Shown: positions 18,246 to 27,324 of the stretch, piece by piece
How the letters are laid out: each line of letters starts with the position of its first letter
Position numbering within the stretch: position 1 is the first letter of the stretch
DNA from: Secundilactobacillus oryzae JCM 18671
Lineage (GTDB): Bacteria > Bacillota > Bacilli > Lactobacillales > Lactobacillaceae
NCBI RefSeq assembly: GCF_000740055.1
Contig: NZ_BBJM01000002.1
Location: forward strand, 36,140-100,139
Length of the DNA stretch: 64,000 nucleotides
Direction: 5' to 3'
The notes under the pieces: generated by a model
Databases searched by the model: none
Told to the model about the DNA's origin: nothing
Seen by the model: only the letters and a program-made list of their open reading frames with translations
Program-made: the position numbers and the translations under genes

Positions 18246-19148
18246 ATGGCAGACATTACGGTAATTGGCTCAAACATGATTGATTTAATCACATATATCG
18301 ATAGAATGCCGACTGAAGGGGAAACGATTAGTGCCCCCTCATTTTCGATGGGCTTCGGTGGTAAGGGTTCTAACCAGGCGATTGCTGCTGCACGACTCGG
18401 CGCAGATGTTGCTATGATTACAGCTGTGGGTGGTGACGAATTCGGTGCCCAACAGCTCGACAACTACGAGAAAAATGGGATTGGTACCGAGACCATCATT
18501 CGTGGTAAAGCTAATAGTGGTGTGGCCCCTATCTTTGTTGATCCAACCTCAGACAACCGCATTATCATCGTCAAAGGAGCAAATGAGGAACTCACCCCGG
18601 AGGCTCTCAATCAGTTCATCGATGTGATTCAGTCTTCAAAACTTATTGTCCTCCAGCAAGAAATCCCACTTGAAACCAACTATCGCGCAATCGAAATTGC
18701 CAATGAAGCCAACGTACCGGTCCTGCTGAATCCAGCGCCTGCCGTTTCAGGTATTGATAAGGACTTTGTGACGCGGGTTCAATTTTATGCGCCAAACGAA
18801 ACTGAGCTTGCCACAATTACCGGTATGCCGGTTGAGACCCTAGACGATATCAAGGAGGCCGCTCGTACCTTAGTCAAAGAAGGTGTCTCGAACCTCATCG
18901 TTACCTTGGGATCTAAAGGCGTTCTTTGGATTAGTCCAGACGATGCCAAACTGATACCAGCGCACAAAGTTGATGCCGTCGATACCACCGGAGCCGGTGA
19001 CTCCTTCATCGGGGCCTTCGCAAATTTCTATGTTGCTGGTGAATCTATTCCAGAAGCTTTAGCCCATGCTAACGACTATTCTGCCGTAACGGTGACGCGT
19101 CCTGGTACTCAGAAATCTTACCCAACAGCAGCGGAACTGAATCGATAA
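18246..19148 (+). CDS. rbsK: Ribokinase (PfkB family)
   Basis: A 300-residue sugar kinase phosphorylating ribose at O5. The N-terminal substrate motif GGKGSNQA (about residues 38-45) and the C-terminal DTTGAGDSF with the catalytic Asp (about residue 249) are present. The start is MADITVIGSN at 18246 behind GGAGTG. No ribose transporter or repressor adjoins it, so a different pentose or deoxyribose as substrate cannot be excluded. Confidence 0.88.
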   Translation: MADITVIGSNMIDLITYIDRMPTEGETISAPSFSMGFGGKGSNQAIAAARLGADVAMITAVGGDEFGAQQLDNYEKNGIGTETIIRGKANSGVAPIFVDPTSDNRIIIVKGANEELTPEALNQFIDVIQSSKLIVLQQEIPLETNYRAIEIANEANVPVLLNPAPAVSGIDKDFVTRVQFYAPNETELATITGMPVETLDDIKEAARTLVKEGVSNLIVTLGSKGVLWISPDDAKLIPAHKVDAVDTTGAGDSFIGAFANFYVAGESIPEALAHANDYSAVTVTRPGTQKSYPTAAELNR

Positions 19149-19156
19149 ATTTAAAT

Positions 19157-19202
19157 AAAGAAGGTGCATCTCCTTGCTAATTAGGAGATGCACCTTCTTT
19201 AT
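19157..19202. terminator. Bidirectional terminator after ribokinase
   Basis: Long perfect stem AAAGAAGGTGCATCTCCT / AGGAGATGCACCTTCTTT between convergent rbsK and the YfhO-type gene. Confidence 0.88.
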
Positions 19203-22200
19203 TTAATGTCTTCTTGGCTGCTTTTGATTTTTCACAAATCCTGAGAAGATTAAACTGCTCAAAATCAGTCCAATAATCCCAATCACCGTAGCCACTTTAC
19301 CGAGCGTTAATCCCGGCGTTTGATACGTGAGTTCGATGTTATGCTTGCCAGCTGAAACTGAGGCACCGACAAAGCCCTTATTAACTACTTGAGTTGCTTG
19401 TTCTTTACCGTCAACCTTAAGCCGCCATCCATCATTGTATGGAATTGAGGTCGTCAACACACCAGCCCTAGTCGTATGGGTTTGCCCAGTCACCTTATCA
19501 TTTTGAATCTTCAAGTTATTCAGCTTCGTCTTCTTCAATCTTTGCAGGCGATTTGTATATGATTGGCCAAATGGAACAGCGACAATCTTTGCACTTTTAA
19601 AGTGAATGCTGGTCACGCCAGAGAAGCGAAGTATCACACTATTACGATTCTTAGCCGAATACCCTAAATTAATTAGCGTATGAGTCTTCTTCTCGTAGTC
19701 GGACATGTTAGTGATACCCAGTTGCACACTATTGTTTGAATTATCATGCGTCTCTGCCGTCAAAGTGTAACCGGCTTCGTTCGGGTACAAAGTGGCCTTC
19801 CGCACGTCTTGGAGAATATTGAACTTTGAACGGGTTTCATCCCGAAAAACAGACTTATACCAGTCTTGGCTTAAGACGTCCTGCTTGGTAGGCACCGTGG
19901 TCGTTATCCCATCCAGATCCAAATATAACTCAGTATTCTTAGCTTGCATGGGTTGATTAAAGTTCAGTTTGTAAACCATGGTGTTTCCAGAAGCATCACT
20001 GGTGATGCTCTTTAGACCGGTTTCGTTGTCCGTTGCGTTATCTTCATAGATACTCCGATTCTTGTCCAAGGCACTTTGAAGCGTCTTAGAAATCGGATAT
20101 ACACCGGTTCCATAGCGTTGGTCCTTTTCAACCTTGGGTGTAAACGTCTGATAGCTTGATGCAGGTTCCGACGTATTAGTTTTGGAAATCGTCCCGTCAA
20201 AGTTGTTTCTTGACCGGTAACTGACAACTTGGTCTGCGGTCATCAGTGGATGACTAAGGTTTTCAACCGAGTAGTCAACCGTACGACTATTATCTTTAAC
20301 TGCCGCCTTTCGAACACCGCTAGCAGGTGTCTCAGTCACTGCGCCGAAGGTCATACTTTGTTCACGGGCCCACGGCGTCATATTGTCGTAACTTTGCTCG
20401 CTTACTTGATGCGTTTGCACGTATGCCAGTGGTAAGGCGTTGTTATTCTTCAATAGAACGGTCCCGGTGTTATTACCCAAGCCACGCGCCTTCTTATCTC
20501 GGAAACCGCGAACATGGCCATTCTGCTTCTTAATGTACTTAAAGCCGTACGGAACGGACTGCTGCTTAGTCTGATCAATCCGCATGAACATGTACTTCAC
20601 ACCTAATAAATTTTCGAGGGTTGTCCGGTGGTCAGCACTCCGAATTGGATCGTTCATAGCTGCCTGCTGGTTCGCAACGGATTCAGAGAATTCCAACACT
20701 TTGCCATCTTGAACAGAATAGTAAGCGCCAATGTTATGAACACCCAGTAGCATCGGCATGTTGTTATTCACCGTCTTGTAGTTGTAATAACCCTTAGCAG
20801 TTGTTGTTCGGTAGAAGTTAGTTGATGATTGTTTTAAATACTGATCAACTTGATCATAGTAGTTTTTAGCCCATTGGGAGGCACTCCCCGACTGAACTTG
20901 TTGCGTCGAATACTTAGAAGCTTCAGGACTATAAAGCCCAATTCCAATGCTAATTACGGCCAGGAGAATTGACGTTGCCAGTCCGGTCCATTGCCAGTTT
21001 GGATGATTACCAAATAGCGTTGGTGCCACCACAATGACTAAGGAAACGGCCAAGAGCACATAGGCAATGACATCGTGGGCATATAAGAAGAGTCCTCCAC
21101 CGAGTGCCCACGTCAGGGCAAACAGCAGAAAGCTAGCCGCAGCCAACGTCATAACGTCGGATTTACTTAATCGATCTAGTCGTTCTAGCGGGACTATTGC
21201 TGCGATGGCTAGTGGTAGTTGTGCCACCATGACCCATCGGTTCGATGGTGCAGCAAGAACATTGAAGGTAGCGGCAACCCATGGAGAAAGGGTTCCCAAG
21301 AAAATCAACGTTAGTACTGTAGCTAAAGCAAAGTGCTCCCTGAAGTGCTTCAGCACATAAATCAACCCCAGGAACGCAAATCCCGTAATTCCAAAAATAA
21401 GCCAAAAATTGGTACCATTGGTCGAAAGAAGTGATGCAGGAAGATCTAAATAATAATTTTGAGTATACAGTTTAAAGCCATTTGCAAACGCCGTACCACC
21501 TGTTCGAGTTGAATGTAGCATCGCGATTACGGTAGGTAGTAGTAAGACGCCTGCCGTCAGGACCGCAACCAAAATCGTCAACGCAAAGTGGCCAATAACT
21601 TGTAAGAAACTGCGCTCCAGGGTCCGGCGCATCTTCATATCAATGTAGCGAATAATCGCATAAACCAGGCTTACAAGGCCCAGTAAATAAGCAAAGTAAA
21701 CATTACTAAACAACGTAAACGCCGTCGCCAGAATCATCAAAATTGGTGATTTTCCTTGATAAATCTGGTCAATTCCTAAGCAAAGTAGTGGTAGCAAAAT
21801 GAATGGAATCAAGAAAAATGGGTGATGAATGCTAACGTAGAACGTAAAGCCGTTGAACGTGTATAGCAAGCTCCCAATCACAATGTTGCGGTGTTTGAAT
21901 CCCAAGCTCTTTGCAAACGGAATGAATGCTAGTCCAATCGTGTAAAGGCGCATAATGACAAAGAGTTGATAGGCTCGCTCAATCAATTGAGCTGGGAACA
22001 AGGCAACTAAATAGTTAACCGGATCTCCCAATACGTAGTAAGAAAACGTCGTTAATTTATCCGCTCCAAGGCCAATATTCCAAGACCAGCCAGTCAGCGA
22101 CTCCTTGGATGTTAGTAAGTGGTGGAGTTCTTTTAAAATTGGGAAATGTTGGGCAATACCGTCCAGGTCCCAAATAAACGTCCGACTATTGAGCCAGATA

Positions 22201-22322
22201 AAACCATACGTCATTGCCACAATTACAACGAATAGTATGGAATACGCAACGAACGGCATCAGGATGCTCTGCGTAAGCCGGCTCCCCTTATTGGCAGTAT
22301 GCTGCCGAGTTTGTTCCATCAT
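19203..22322 (-). CDS. YfhO family membrane protein (GT-C-like)
   Basis: A 1039-residue polytopic protein. About 12 membrane helices fill residues 20-470, a large extracytoplasmic region follows to about 990, and one last helix lies near 1005-1030. This is the layout of Bacillus YfhO/EpsG-like GT-C enzymes, some of which glycosylate lipoteichoic acid or other wall polymers with lipid-linked sugars. The Asp in WDLDGIAQHFP after helix 1 is the kind of acidic loop seen in GT-C enzymes. The donor and target here are not known. GGAGTG lies upstream of the double ATG. It is complete in length. Confidence 0.88.
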   Translation of the reverse strand: MMEQTRQHTANKGSRLTQSILMPFVAYSILFVVIVAMTYGFIWLNSRTFIWDLDGIAQHFPILKELHHLLTSKESLTGWSWNIGLGADKLTTFSYYVLGDPVNYLVALFPAQLIERAYQLFVIMRLYTIGLAFIPFAKSLGFKHRNIVIGSLLYTFNGFTFYVSIHHPFFLIPFILLPLLCLGIDQIYQGKSPILMILATAFTLFSNVYFAYLLGLVSLVYAIIRYIDMKMRRTLERSFLQVIGHFALTILVAVLTAGVLLLPTVIAMLHSTRTGGTAFANGFKLYTQNYYLDLPASLLSTNGTNFWLIFGITGFAFLGLIYVLKHFREHFALATVLTLIFLGTLSPWVAATFNVLAAPSNRWVMVAQLPLAIAAIVPLERLDRLSKSDVMTLAAASFLLFALTWALGGGLFLYAHDVIAYVLLAVSLVIVVAPTLFGNHPNWQWTGLATSILLAVISIGIGLYSPEASKYSTQQVQSGSASQWAKNYYDQVDQYLKQSSTNFYRTTTAKGYYNYKTVNNNMPMLLGVHNIGAYYSVQDGKVLEFSESVANQQAAMNDPIRSADHRTTLENLLGVKYMFMRIDQTKQQSVPYGFKYIKKQNGHVRGFRDKKARGLGNNTGTVLLKNNNALPLAYVQTHQVSEQSYDNMTPWAREQSMTFGAVTETPASGVRKAAVKDNSRTVDYSVENLSHPLMTADQVVSYRSRNNFDGTISKTNTSEPASSYQTFTPKVEKDQRYGTGVYPISKTLQSALDKNRSIYEDNATDNETGLKSITSDASGNTMVYKLNFNQPMQAKNTELYLDLDGITTTVPTKQDVLSQDWYKSVFRDETRSKFNILQDVRKATLYPNEAGYTLTAETHDNSNNSVQLGITNMSDYEKKTHTLINLGYSAKNRNSVILRFSGVTSIHFKSAKIVAVPFGQSYTNRLQRLKKTKLNNLKIQNDKVTGQTHTTRAGVLTTSIPYNDGWRLKVDGKEQATQVVNKGFVGASVSAGKHNIELTYQTPGLTLGKVATVIGIIGLILSSLIFSGFVKNQKQPRRH

Positions 22323-22342
22323 AATTTTATATACACTCCAAT

Positions 22343-22447
22343 TTAGAATACTTCAAGTACATAGCTAAAGTCATCTTCCGTCAGAAAATGGTGTGCGTCA
22401 ACAATCCCCACCAAATCCTCATTAAATCGTAAAACTTTAGCATGCAT
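22343..22447 (-). other. Possible 34-codon ORF upstream of the YfhO-type gene
   Basis: An ATG at 22447 opens a 34-residue frame of protein-like composition (acidic, ending DDFSYVLEVF). It fills the gap between the hypothetical gene and yfhO, but there is no ribosome site before it. It may be a gene remnant or chance. Confidence 0.2.
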
Positions 22448-22465
22448 TTGAAATGTTTGTTACAT

Positions 22466-22505
22466 TAAAAAACAGCGCCATCTGTCTAAAGATGCTGCTG
22501 TTTTC
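22466..22505 (-). terminator. Terminator after hypothetical gene 22517-23029
   Basis: AACAGC-x2-ATCT / AGAT-x4-GCTGTT hairpin with flanking A and T runs, functional in principle on the minus strand. Confidence 0.65.
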
Positions 22506-22516
22506 TCCATTCAAAC

Positions 22517-23029
22517 CTAAGCATAATCGCGCTTTTCTAACCCAGGCCACACGGGCGTTTTAATTTCCAGCGTCCGCTCTGGTGCTGCCTCACGTTTCTT
22601 AATGGCTTGCTCGTACCAGCGCACTTCTTTTTTGGACATCCGATCAAACGCGTTTAACGTTGCGCGTCTCCGCGTCACATCAGGATTTAAAATTTCTTCG
22701 ATATGGTAGCACGTCTCAAATTTAAGTAAACTTTTTTCTTCAGCTTCAGTTAGGACCAAATCTTTACGGCGTGAGTAGGTTAGGTAAGCACATTGTCCGG
22801 GTTTATTAATGATGACTTCATCAAGTAAATTACCCACGTATACGAGCTGAAATCGCAACCGATAATCGCTCATGATGATCAGGAGACGTAACACCTGATC
22901 ACGAAACCGCAAAAAATCCTGCTGGTCGCGAGTTGGTACGGACAACATGGCGAATAAGTCTTTGCTCTTAATCGTTCGGTGCATTGTGCCAAATTTTCTG
23001 AGAAATAGTTTATATGGTATGACATCCAT
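22517..23029 (-). CDS. Hypothetical protein (170 aa)
   Basis: No family recognised. It is a soluble, basic protein without signal or membrane segments, rich in Arg/Lys and Glu in its second half. Start MDVIPYKLFL at 23029 has GAGGTGAT upstream. It lies downstream of the XRE-TPR regulator on the same strand with a 70-nt gap that carries a promoter-like AT-rich stretch. Confidence 0.65.
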   Translation of the reverse strand: MDVIPYKLFLRKFGTMHRTIKSKDLFAMLSVPTRDQQDFLRFRDQVLRLLIIMSDYRLRFQLVYVGNLLDEVIINKPGQCAYLTYSRRKDLVLTEAEEKSLLKFETCYHIEEILNPDVTRRRATLNAFDRMSKKEVRWYEQAIKKREAAPERTLEIKTPVWPGLEKRDYA

Positions 23030-23107
23030 CCTGATCACCTCTTCAACTTTATCTACTATAAGAATAGTTGAAAGGTTTGAATAAATTATTACTTATTTAT
23101 GAAAACT

Positions 23108-23968
23108 TTAAGATTTATTTTGAACACTTAATTGACGTATGGCGGCTAAAAGCTTGTCATTGTGGTTAAAACGGGCAAATGCGTCCGCATCTCGAAGCAT
23201 TGCTTTCGCCTTTGCTAAATCTTCGCCTTCGTCAAACCAGTTTTTAGCCAGTTGAAACTGAGCTCTCGCCGTATAGAAGGTAACGTGGCGCTCAGAACTA
23301 CGACTAATCACCTCTTGTAGGAGTGAATCACTGGTCTCATAGTCTCCGACACTTGCATAAAATTCACCAGTATAAAACAGCATACTCATTCGTTTCCAGA
23401 TTGTACTCGTATCCGATTTCGTAATTTGGCTCAGGCGTTCTGGCATCTTGGCAAAAAAGAACTCTGCCCGTTCAGCATCCCCAGCTTGTGCGTACGTTAA
23501 TCCTAATCCGACATATGCTAACTGTGAGTAGATGGTTTCATGACTTTCGTCCAAACCATTTAAAATTTGTTCAAAGCAAAAAATAGCTTCCTTTTCTAAG
23601 TCGCCACTTAGCGCCAGACTAAATCCCCGCACATACAGAAACTGCATTTTGCGGTCGGCACTATTCAATTGATCAAATTCAATTTGATCAAGCTGTTTAA
23701 ACGCATCTTCGTAGTCACTCGTAATGAGGTCGAATTCTGCTTGATCCAACAATTTCGAGTAGTCTCGATTCTCTGATTCCATATCTGGAAAAATGTCATT
23801 TAAAGAGAGACCCAATCGATTACAAAGTTTCACTAAGATAGTTGTTGAAATCATCTTACCGTTTTTTTCAAACTTACTAATGGTAGCTTGTGTACAAATC
23901 CCGCTTGCCAACGTGGTTTGTGTATAGCCTAACTTTTTTCGCGTTTCAATAAACTTCTCGATATTCAT
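23108..23968 (-). CDS. XRE-type HTH regulator with TPR-like C-terminus (Rgg/PlcR-like architecture)
   Basis: A 286-residue protein. Residues about 4-60 are an HTH_3 domain (TRKKLGYTQTTLASGICTQ split around the recognition helix, then ISKFEKNG). From about 75 to the end, repeated alpha-helical pairs resemble TPRs (GDLEKEAIFCFEQI, GDAERAEFFFAKMPE, GDYETSDSLLQEV). This is the layout of RRNPP regulators that bind signalling peptides in Firmicutes. No adjacent pheromone ORF was found, so peptide control is only inferred. It is divergent from the acyl-CoA dehydrogenase operon and is its likeliest regulator. Confidence 0.85.
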   Translation of the reverse strand: MNIEKFIETRKKLGYTQTTLASGICTQATISKFEKNGKMISTTILVKLCNRLGLSLNDIFPDMESENRDYSKLLDQAEFDLITSDYEDAFKQLDQIEFDQLNSADRKMQFLYVRGFSLALSGDLEKEAIFCFEQILNGLDESHETIYSQLAYVGLGLTYAQAGDAERAEFFFAKMPERLSQITKSDTSTIWKRMSMLFYTGEFYASVGDYETSDSLLQEVISRSSERHVTFYTARAQFQLAKNWFDEGEDLAKAKAMLRDADAFARFNHNDKLLAAIRQLSVQNKS

Positions 23969-24062
23969 CACTATGTCCCCTGAAAATCTTAATAATTATT
24001 TTTATGATAGCAGATAATCCCTTTATATCAAGCGATTTCACAAAAATGTGACAAACTAAACA

Positions 24063-24091
24063 TTGACTATCGGAATATTTCGTTATATATT
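24063..24091 (+). promoter_or_regulatory. Promoter of the acyl-CoA dehydrogenase-etfBA operon
   Basis: TTGACT at 24063-24068 and TATATT at 24086-24091, 17-nt spacer, about 47 nt before the start codon and facing away from the XRE-TPR gene. Confidence 0.75.
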
Positions 24092-24137
24092 ATTGGCATA
24101 ATTGAGATTGTGAATAATATAATTAAGGGATGAAATT

Positions 24138-25259
24138 ATGACTGCAGATAAAATTGCCGCAAATAAGATGTTGCAACGAATGATTGTTGATTTCACGACA
24201 ACGGAGTTAGCGCCCTTGGATATGATCATTGATAAAAATCAAGATTACCCAGAAGGCTTATTCCAAAAAGTTGTTGATAACGGGTTGTTAGGCATGACAT
24301 TACCGCGTGAATTTGGCGGTGCTGGCTTTGACTTTATTGCCGCTGCCGAAGCCCTCAACCATATGGCTAAGGGTAACGCTAGTATGGCCGTCACACTTGA
24401 AGGTCATTTCAAGACTGTTGAGCAATTCTTGAAATACGGAACAGACGAACTTAACCAAAAGTACTTACCAACTGCAACGAAGCGTATTTTTGCTTTCTCT
24501 CAAACGGAGGCCTCTGGTGGTTCTAACCCCGCTGGTATTTCAACGCGTGCCGTTAAACAAGGTGATAACTGGGTCATCACCGGCGATAAAATTATGATCA
24601 CAAACGGTGGTCTAGCTGAAGTTTACTGTGTCCTTGCAAAGACCGAAGATGACCAAATGGCCGTTTTCGTTGTCGATCAAGACATGCCAGGCTTTTCATT
24701 CGGAAAACGTGAAGACTTTATCGGTCTGCGTGGTACGCCAGTTGGTGAAATCGTGATGGATCACATCGTTGTGCCAAGTTACCACCTATTAGGAACTGTT
24801 GGTGAAGGCCACGATATCGGTAATAACGCTCATGACGATGCCCGCGTTCTGATGGGTGCCGTGCTGACTGGCATTTTGGAGCATGAACTCCAAATCGCTA
24901 TCGATTACACCAAACAACGTAAAGCACTGGATACCCCACTTTACGAGCTCCAAATCATTCAAGAAAAGTTAACGGATATTGCCATCGCCAAGCAGAATAC
25001 GAAGCTGCTTTATGAAGACGGTGCCCGTAACAAAGTTGCTGGCGAACCCTATTCTGAAGTTGCCGCAATGGCTAAATCTTACGGAAGCCGTGCCGCTGTC
25101 TCAGCTGGTGACAAGGCCCTTCAAATCTTAGCCGGCTATGGCTACAGTCGCGAATATCCGATTGAACACCTCATCCGGGACGCCCGCGCAATGGAAATTG
25201 CTGAAGGTACCGTTGAAAAGATGAACATGGAAATCTCACTAAAAGAAGTTAACAAGTAA
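24138..25259 (+). CDS. Acyl-CoA dehydrogenase family flavoprotein
   Basis: A 373-residue FAD enzyme of the short-chain acyl-CoA dehydrogenase group. Landmarks are the FAFSQTEASGGSNPAG segment (the usual A-x-TEP-x-GSD region, here altered), KIMITNGG, the late GYGYSREYPIEHLIRDAR and the catalytic Glu356 in AEGT, aligned with Glu376 of human MCAD. Length is normal. With etfB and etfA directly downstream it most likely works as an NADH-linked enoyl-CoA reductase, as in clostridial butyryl-CoA or acrylyl-CoA reductases, or as a dehydrogenase delivering electrons to ETF. No CoA transferase, ligase or thiolase is nearby, so the substrate is unknown. Confidence 0.9.
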   Translation: MTADKIAANKMLQRMIVDFTTTELAPLDMIIDKNQDYPEGLFQKVVDNGLLGMTLPREFGGAGFDFIAAAEALNHMAKGNASMAVTLEGHFKTVEQFLKYGTDELNQKYLPTATKRIFAFSQTEASGGSNPAGISTRAVKQGDNWVITGDKIMITNGGLAEVYCVLAKTEDDQMAVFVVDQDMPGFSFGKREDFIGLRGTPVGEIVMDHIVVPSYHLLGTVGEGHDIGNNAHDDARVLMGAVLTGILEHELQIAIDYTKQRKALDTPLYELQIIQEKLTDIAIAKQNTKLLYEDGARNKVAGEPYSEVAAMAKSYGSRAAVSAGDKALQILAGYGYSREYPIEHLIRDARAMEIAEGTVEKMNMEISLKEVNK

Positions 25260-25273
25260 GGAGCGGTTCAATA

Positions 25274-26047
25274 ATGAAAATTGTGGTATGTATCAAACAA
25301 GTGCCAGTTGGCGACGTCAAAATTGATCCAAAAACCAACAACTTGGCGCGTTCAAACGTCGAAGGCGATATTAACACTTACGACCGTAACGCTATTGAGG
25401 CCGCTCTTCAGTTGAAGGAACAAGCTGGTGGCGAAGTTATTTTACTCAGCATGGGACCTGACAGCTACATGAGCTCCCTTCGTGATGGTTTGGCCATGGG
25501 CACCGATTCTGCTGTCCTCATGAGTTCTCGGGCATTCGGTGGCGCAGATACATTGGCAACTGCCTACACGCTATCAGAAGGCATCAAGAAAATTGGTGGC
25601 GTAGACTTAATCCTCTTCGGTCGTCAATCCGTTGATGCAGATACCGGCCAAGTTGGCCCAATCGTGGCGGAAGACCTCAATATTCCACAAATTACGTTTG
25701 CAGAAGGTGTTGAATTACATGATGACAACGTGCTTGTCGGCACCCGTCTGCTTGATAATTCGGTCCAAGAAGTTAAAGTAACTTTACCTGCCGTTTTAAC
25801 TGTTCGTGCAGAAATGAATAAACCACGCTACGAGACACCTTTGAATATCCAAACTAGTTTTGAGAAACCCGTGACGGTTTGGTCAGAAAAGGATCTTGAC
25901 CTTGATGAAAGTCGAATTGGTCAGGCCGGCTCACCAACTATCGTGCGCAAAGTTTACTCACCAGATAAAGCAGCTAAGCAAATCGAAATGTTGCCACAAA
26001 ACGCTGCAGCTGCCGTTACTAAATTACTAACAGAATTGAACAACTAG
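25274..26047 (+). CDS. etfB: Electron transfer flavoprotein beta subunit
   Basis: A 257-residue EtfB. It has the N-terminal KIVVCIKQVP motif, a KIDPKTNNL segment, GRQSVDADTGQVGP and a conserved C-terminal RAEMNKPRY segment. The N-terminus and GRQ-x-D-x-DT-x-QVGP segment follow the pattern of clostridial EtfB proteins that pair with NADH-using reductases, rather than the respiratory type. It lies 14 nt after the dehydrogenase with its own GGAG site, so it is in the same operon. Confidence 0.93.
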   Translation: MKIVVCIKQVPVGDVKIDPKTNNLARSNVEGDINTYDRNAIEAALQLKEQAGGEVILLSMGPDSYMSSLRDGLAMGTDSAVLMSSRAFGGADTLATAYTLSEGIKKIGGVDLILFGRQSVDADTGQVGPIVAEDLNIPQITFAEGVELHDDNVLVGTRLLDNSVQEVKVTLPAVLTVRAEMNKPRYETPLNIQTSFEKPVTVWSEKDLDLDESRIGQAGSPTIVRKVYSPDKAAKQIEMLPQNAAAAVTKLLTELNN

Positions 26048-26058
26048 GAGGCAAAAAC

Positions 26059-27021
26059 ATGAGTAATGCATTATGGGTTTACATTCAATTAAATGGTCAA
26101 AGTGTTGAGCCAACTAGCTTACAATTGATCACCAAAGCTCGTCAAATTGCCAACGGCCGCCCTGTCGTGGCATTGCTGGCTGAATCAACTAAGACGGAGG
26201 CAGAAAGCACCGTAAAGGCTTATGGTCCCGACGAAATCGTCGTTTTAAAGGATGATGGTTTTGCACAGGCTAGTGACGGCGAGTTAGCCGATGCCTTACA
26301 ACAAGTAATTAACAAGGACACCCCAAACGGCTTACTCTTCCCTGCCACGGTTCACGGTCGCTCCGTTGCGCCACGTTTGCAGGCTAAGCTCAACACCGGT
26401 CTAACCGCTGATTGCTTGGACGTCTACTACGATGGCGAAGACCTCGTTCAAGTTAAGCCAACTTACGGCGACGACATTATGTGTGAAATCCTTTGTCCTG
26501 ACTACCGCCCACAAATGGCCACGGTACGTCCTAACACCTTCAAAGCGGAAAAAGTTGCCGGCGCAAACGTTAAAATCACTGCTGCCGAGTTTACCTTCCA
26601 CCCTGAAGCCAACATTGAAGTAGTCAGTGAAAAGCCAATCATCAACAGCGCTGCTAACATCGCCGACGCAAAAGTTGTGGTTGCACTCGGTCGTGGTGCG
26701 AACAACGATAAAACCATCGAGTTAGCCGAAAAAGCTGCCGCTAAGCTTGGTGGGATGGTCGGTGTCTCTCGTCCATTAACTGATAATCCTAAGTTCAGCC
26801 ACGAAAGCCAGATTGGTCAAAGTGGGAATACGATTGCCCCAGACCTTTTGATTAACCTTGGAATTTCCGGTGCCGTTCAATATACAGTCGGAATGGAAAA
26901 TGCCACTAAGGTCGTTTCCGTTAACACGGATGCCAATGCACCAATTTTCAACGTTTCTGACTTCGGATTTGTTGGAACAGCGGATGAATTTTTAGGTGCT
27001 TTAGTAAAAGATATTAAATAA
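26059..27021 (+). CDS. etfA: Electron transfer flavoprotein alpha subunit
   Basis: A 320-residue EtfA partner of EtfB. The domain I part ends near residue 195. The FAD-binding domain II shows VVALGRGANN, GVSRPLTDN, the QIGQSGN loop (usually Q-x-GQTG), INLGISGAVQYTVGM and NTDANAPIF. Spacing to etfB is 11 nt with AGGAGG. The operon ends at the following hairpin. Confidence 0.93.
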   Translation: MSNALWVYIQLNGQSVEPTSLQLITKARQIANGRPVVALLAESTKTEAESTVKAYGPDEIVVLKDDGFAQASDGELADALQQVINKDTPNGLLFPATVHGRSVAPRLQAKLNTGLTADCLDVYYDGEDLVQVKPTYGDDIMCEILCPDYRPQMATVRPNTFKAEKVAGANVKITAAEFTFHPEANIEVVSEKPIINSAANIADAKVVVALGRGANNDKTIELAEKAAAKLGGMVGVSRPLTDNPKFSHESQIGQSGNTIAPDLLINLGISGAVQYTVGMENATKVVSVNTDANAPIFNVSDFGFVGTADEFLGALVKDIK

Positions 27022-27031
27022 AATTTAAAAG

Positions 27032-27076
27032 AATAGGCTTCGATCCATGCAATTAGCACTGGTCGAAGCCTATTTG
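27032..27076 (+). terminator. Terminator of the acyl-CoA dehydrogenase-etf operon
   Basis: Perfect 12-bp stem AATAGGCTTCGA/TCGAAGCCTATT with a 19-nt loop. Confidence 0.8.
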
Positions 27077-27128
27077 TGTTAAATCATTAACCGAGATATT
27101 CAGACTATTTTCTGGAGGCGCTATCGCG

Positions 27129-27249
27129 ATGGGAAAAATTTTATTTCTTCCACTATCTTTCGTTACTCGGCGAATGTGCCTTAGGTTTTGCCTTCATGTT
27201 CCTTATAGTCGGCATCATTGACCGATTTCGTCAAAAACACAAATCCTAA
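27129..27249 (+). pseudogene. Frameshifted small membrane-protein ORF (about 39 aa)
   Basis: GGAGGCG precedes an ATG at 27129. After GGAAAAATTTTATTTC, removal of one base in the A or T run would give a 39-residue protein: one hydrophobic helix (YLSLLGECALGFAFMFLIVG) and a basic tail (DRFRQKHKS) ending at 27249. As written, the frame stops after 30 residues with no such helix. It fills most of the 300-nt gap between etfA and the ABC exporter. Tentative. Confidence 0.3.
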
Positions 27250-27267
27250 ATCAGGTCACTCACCATC

Positions 27268-27313
27268 AAAAAAGTACTCGCAACCGACGAAAATCGATTA
27301 CGAGTACTTTTTA
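27268..27313. terminator. Terminator of the ABC exporter operon
   Basis: AAAAAGTACTCG/CGAGTACTTTTT stem with a 22-nt loop directly after the exporter stop codon; symmetrical enough to act on both strands. Confidence 0.8.
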
Positions 27314-27324
27314 ATACTTAGCAC

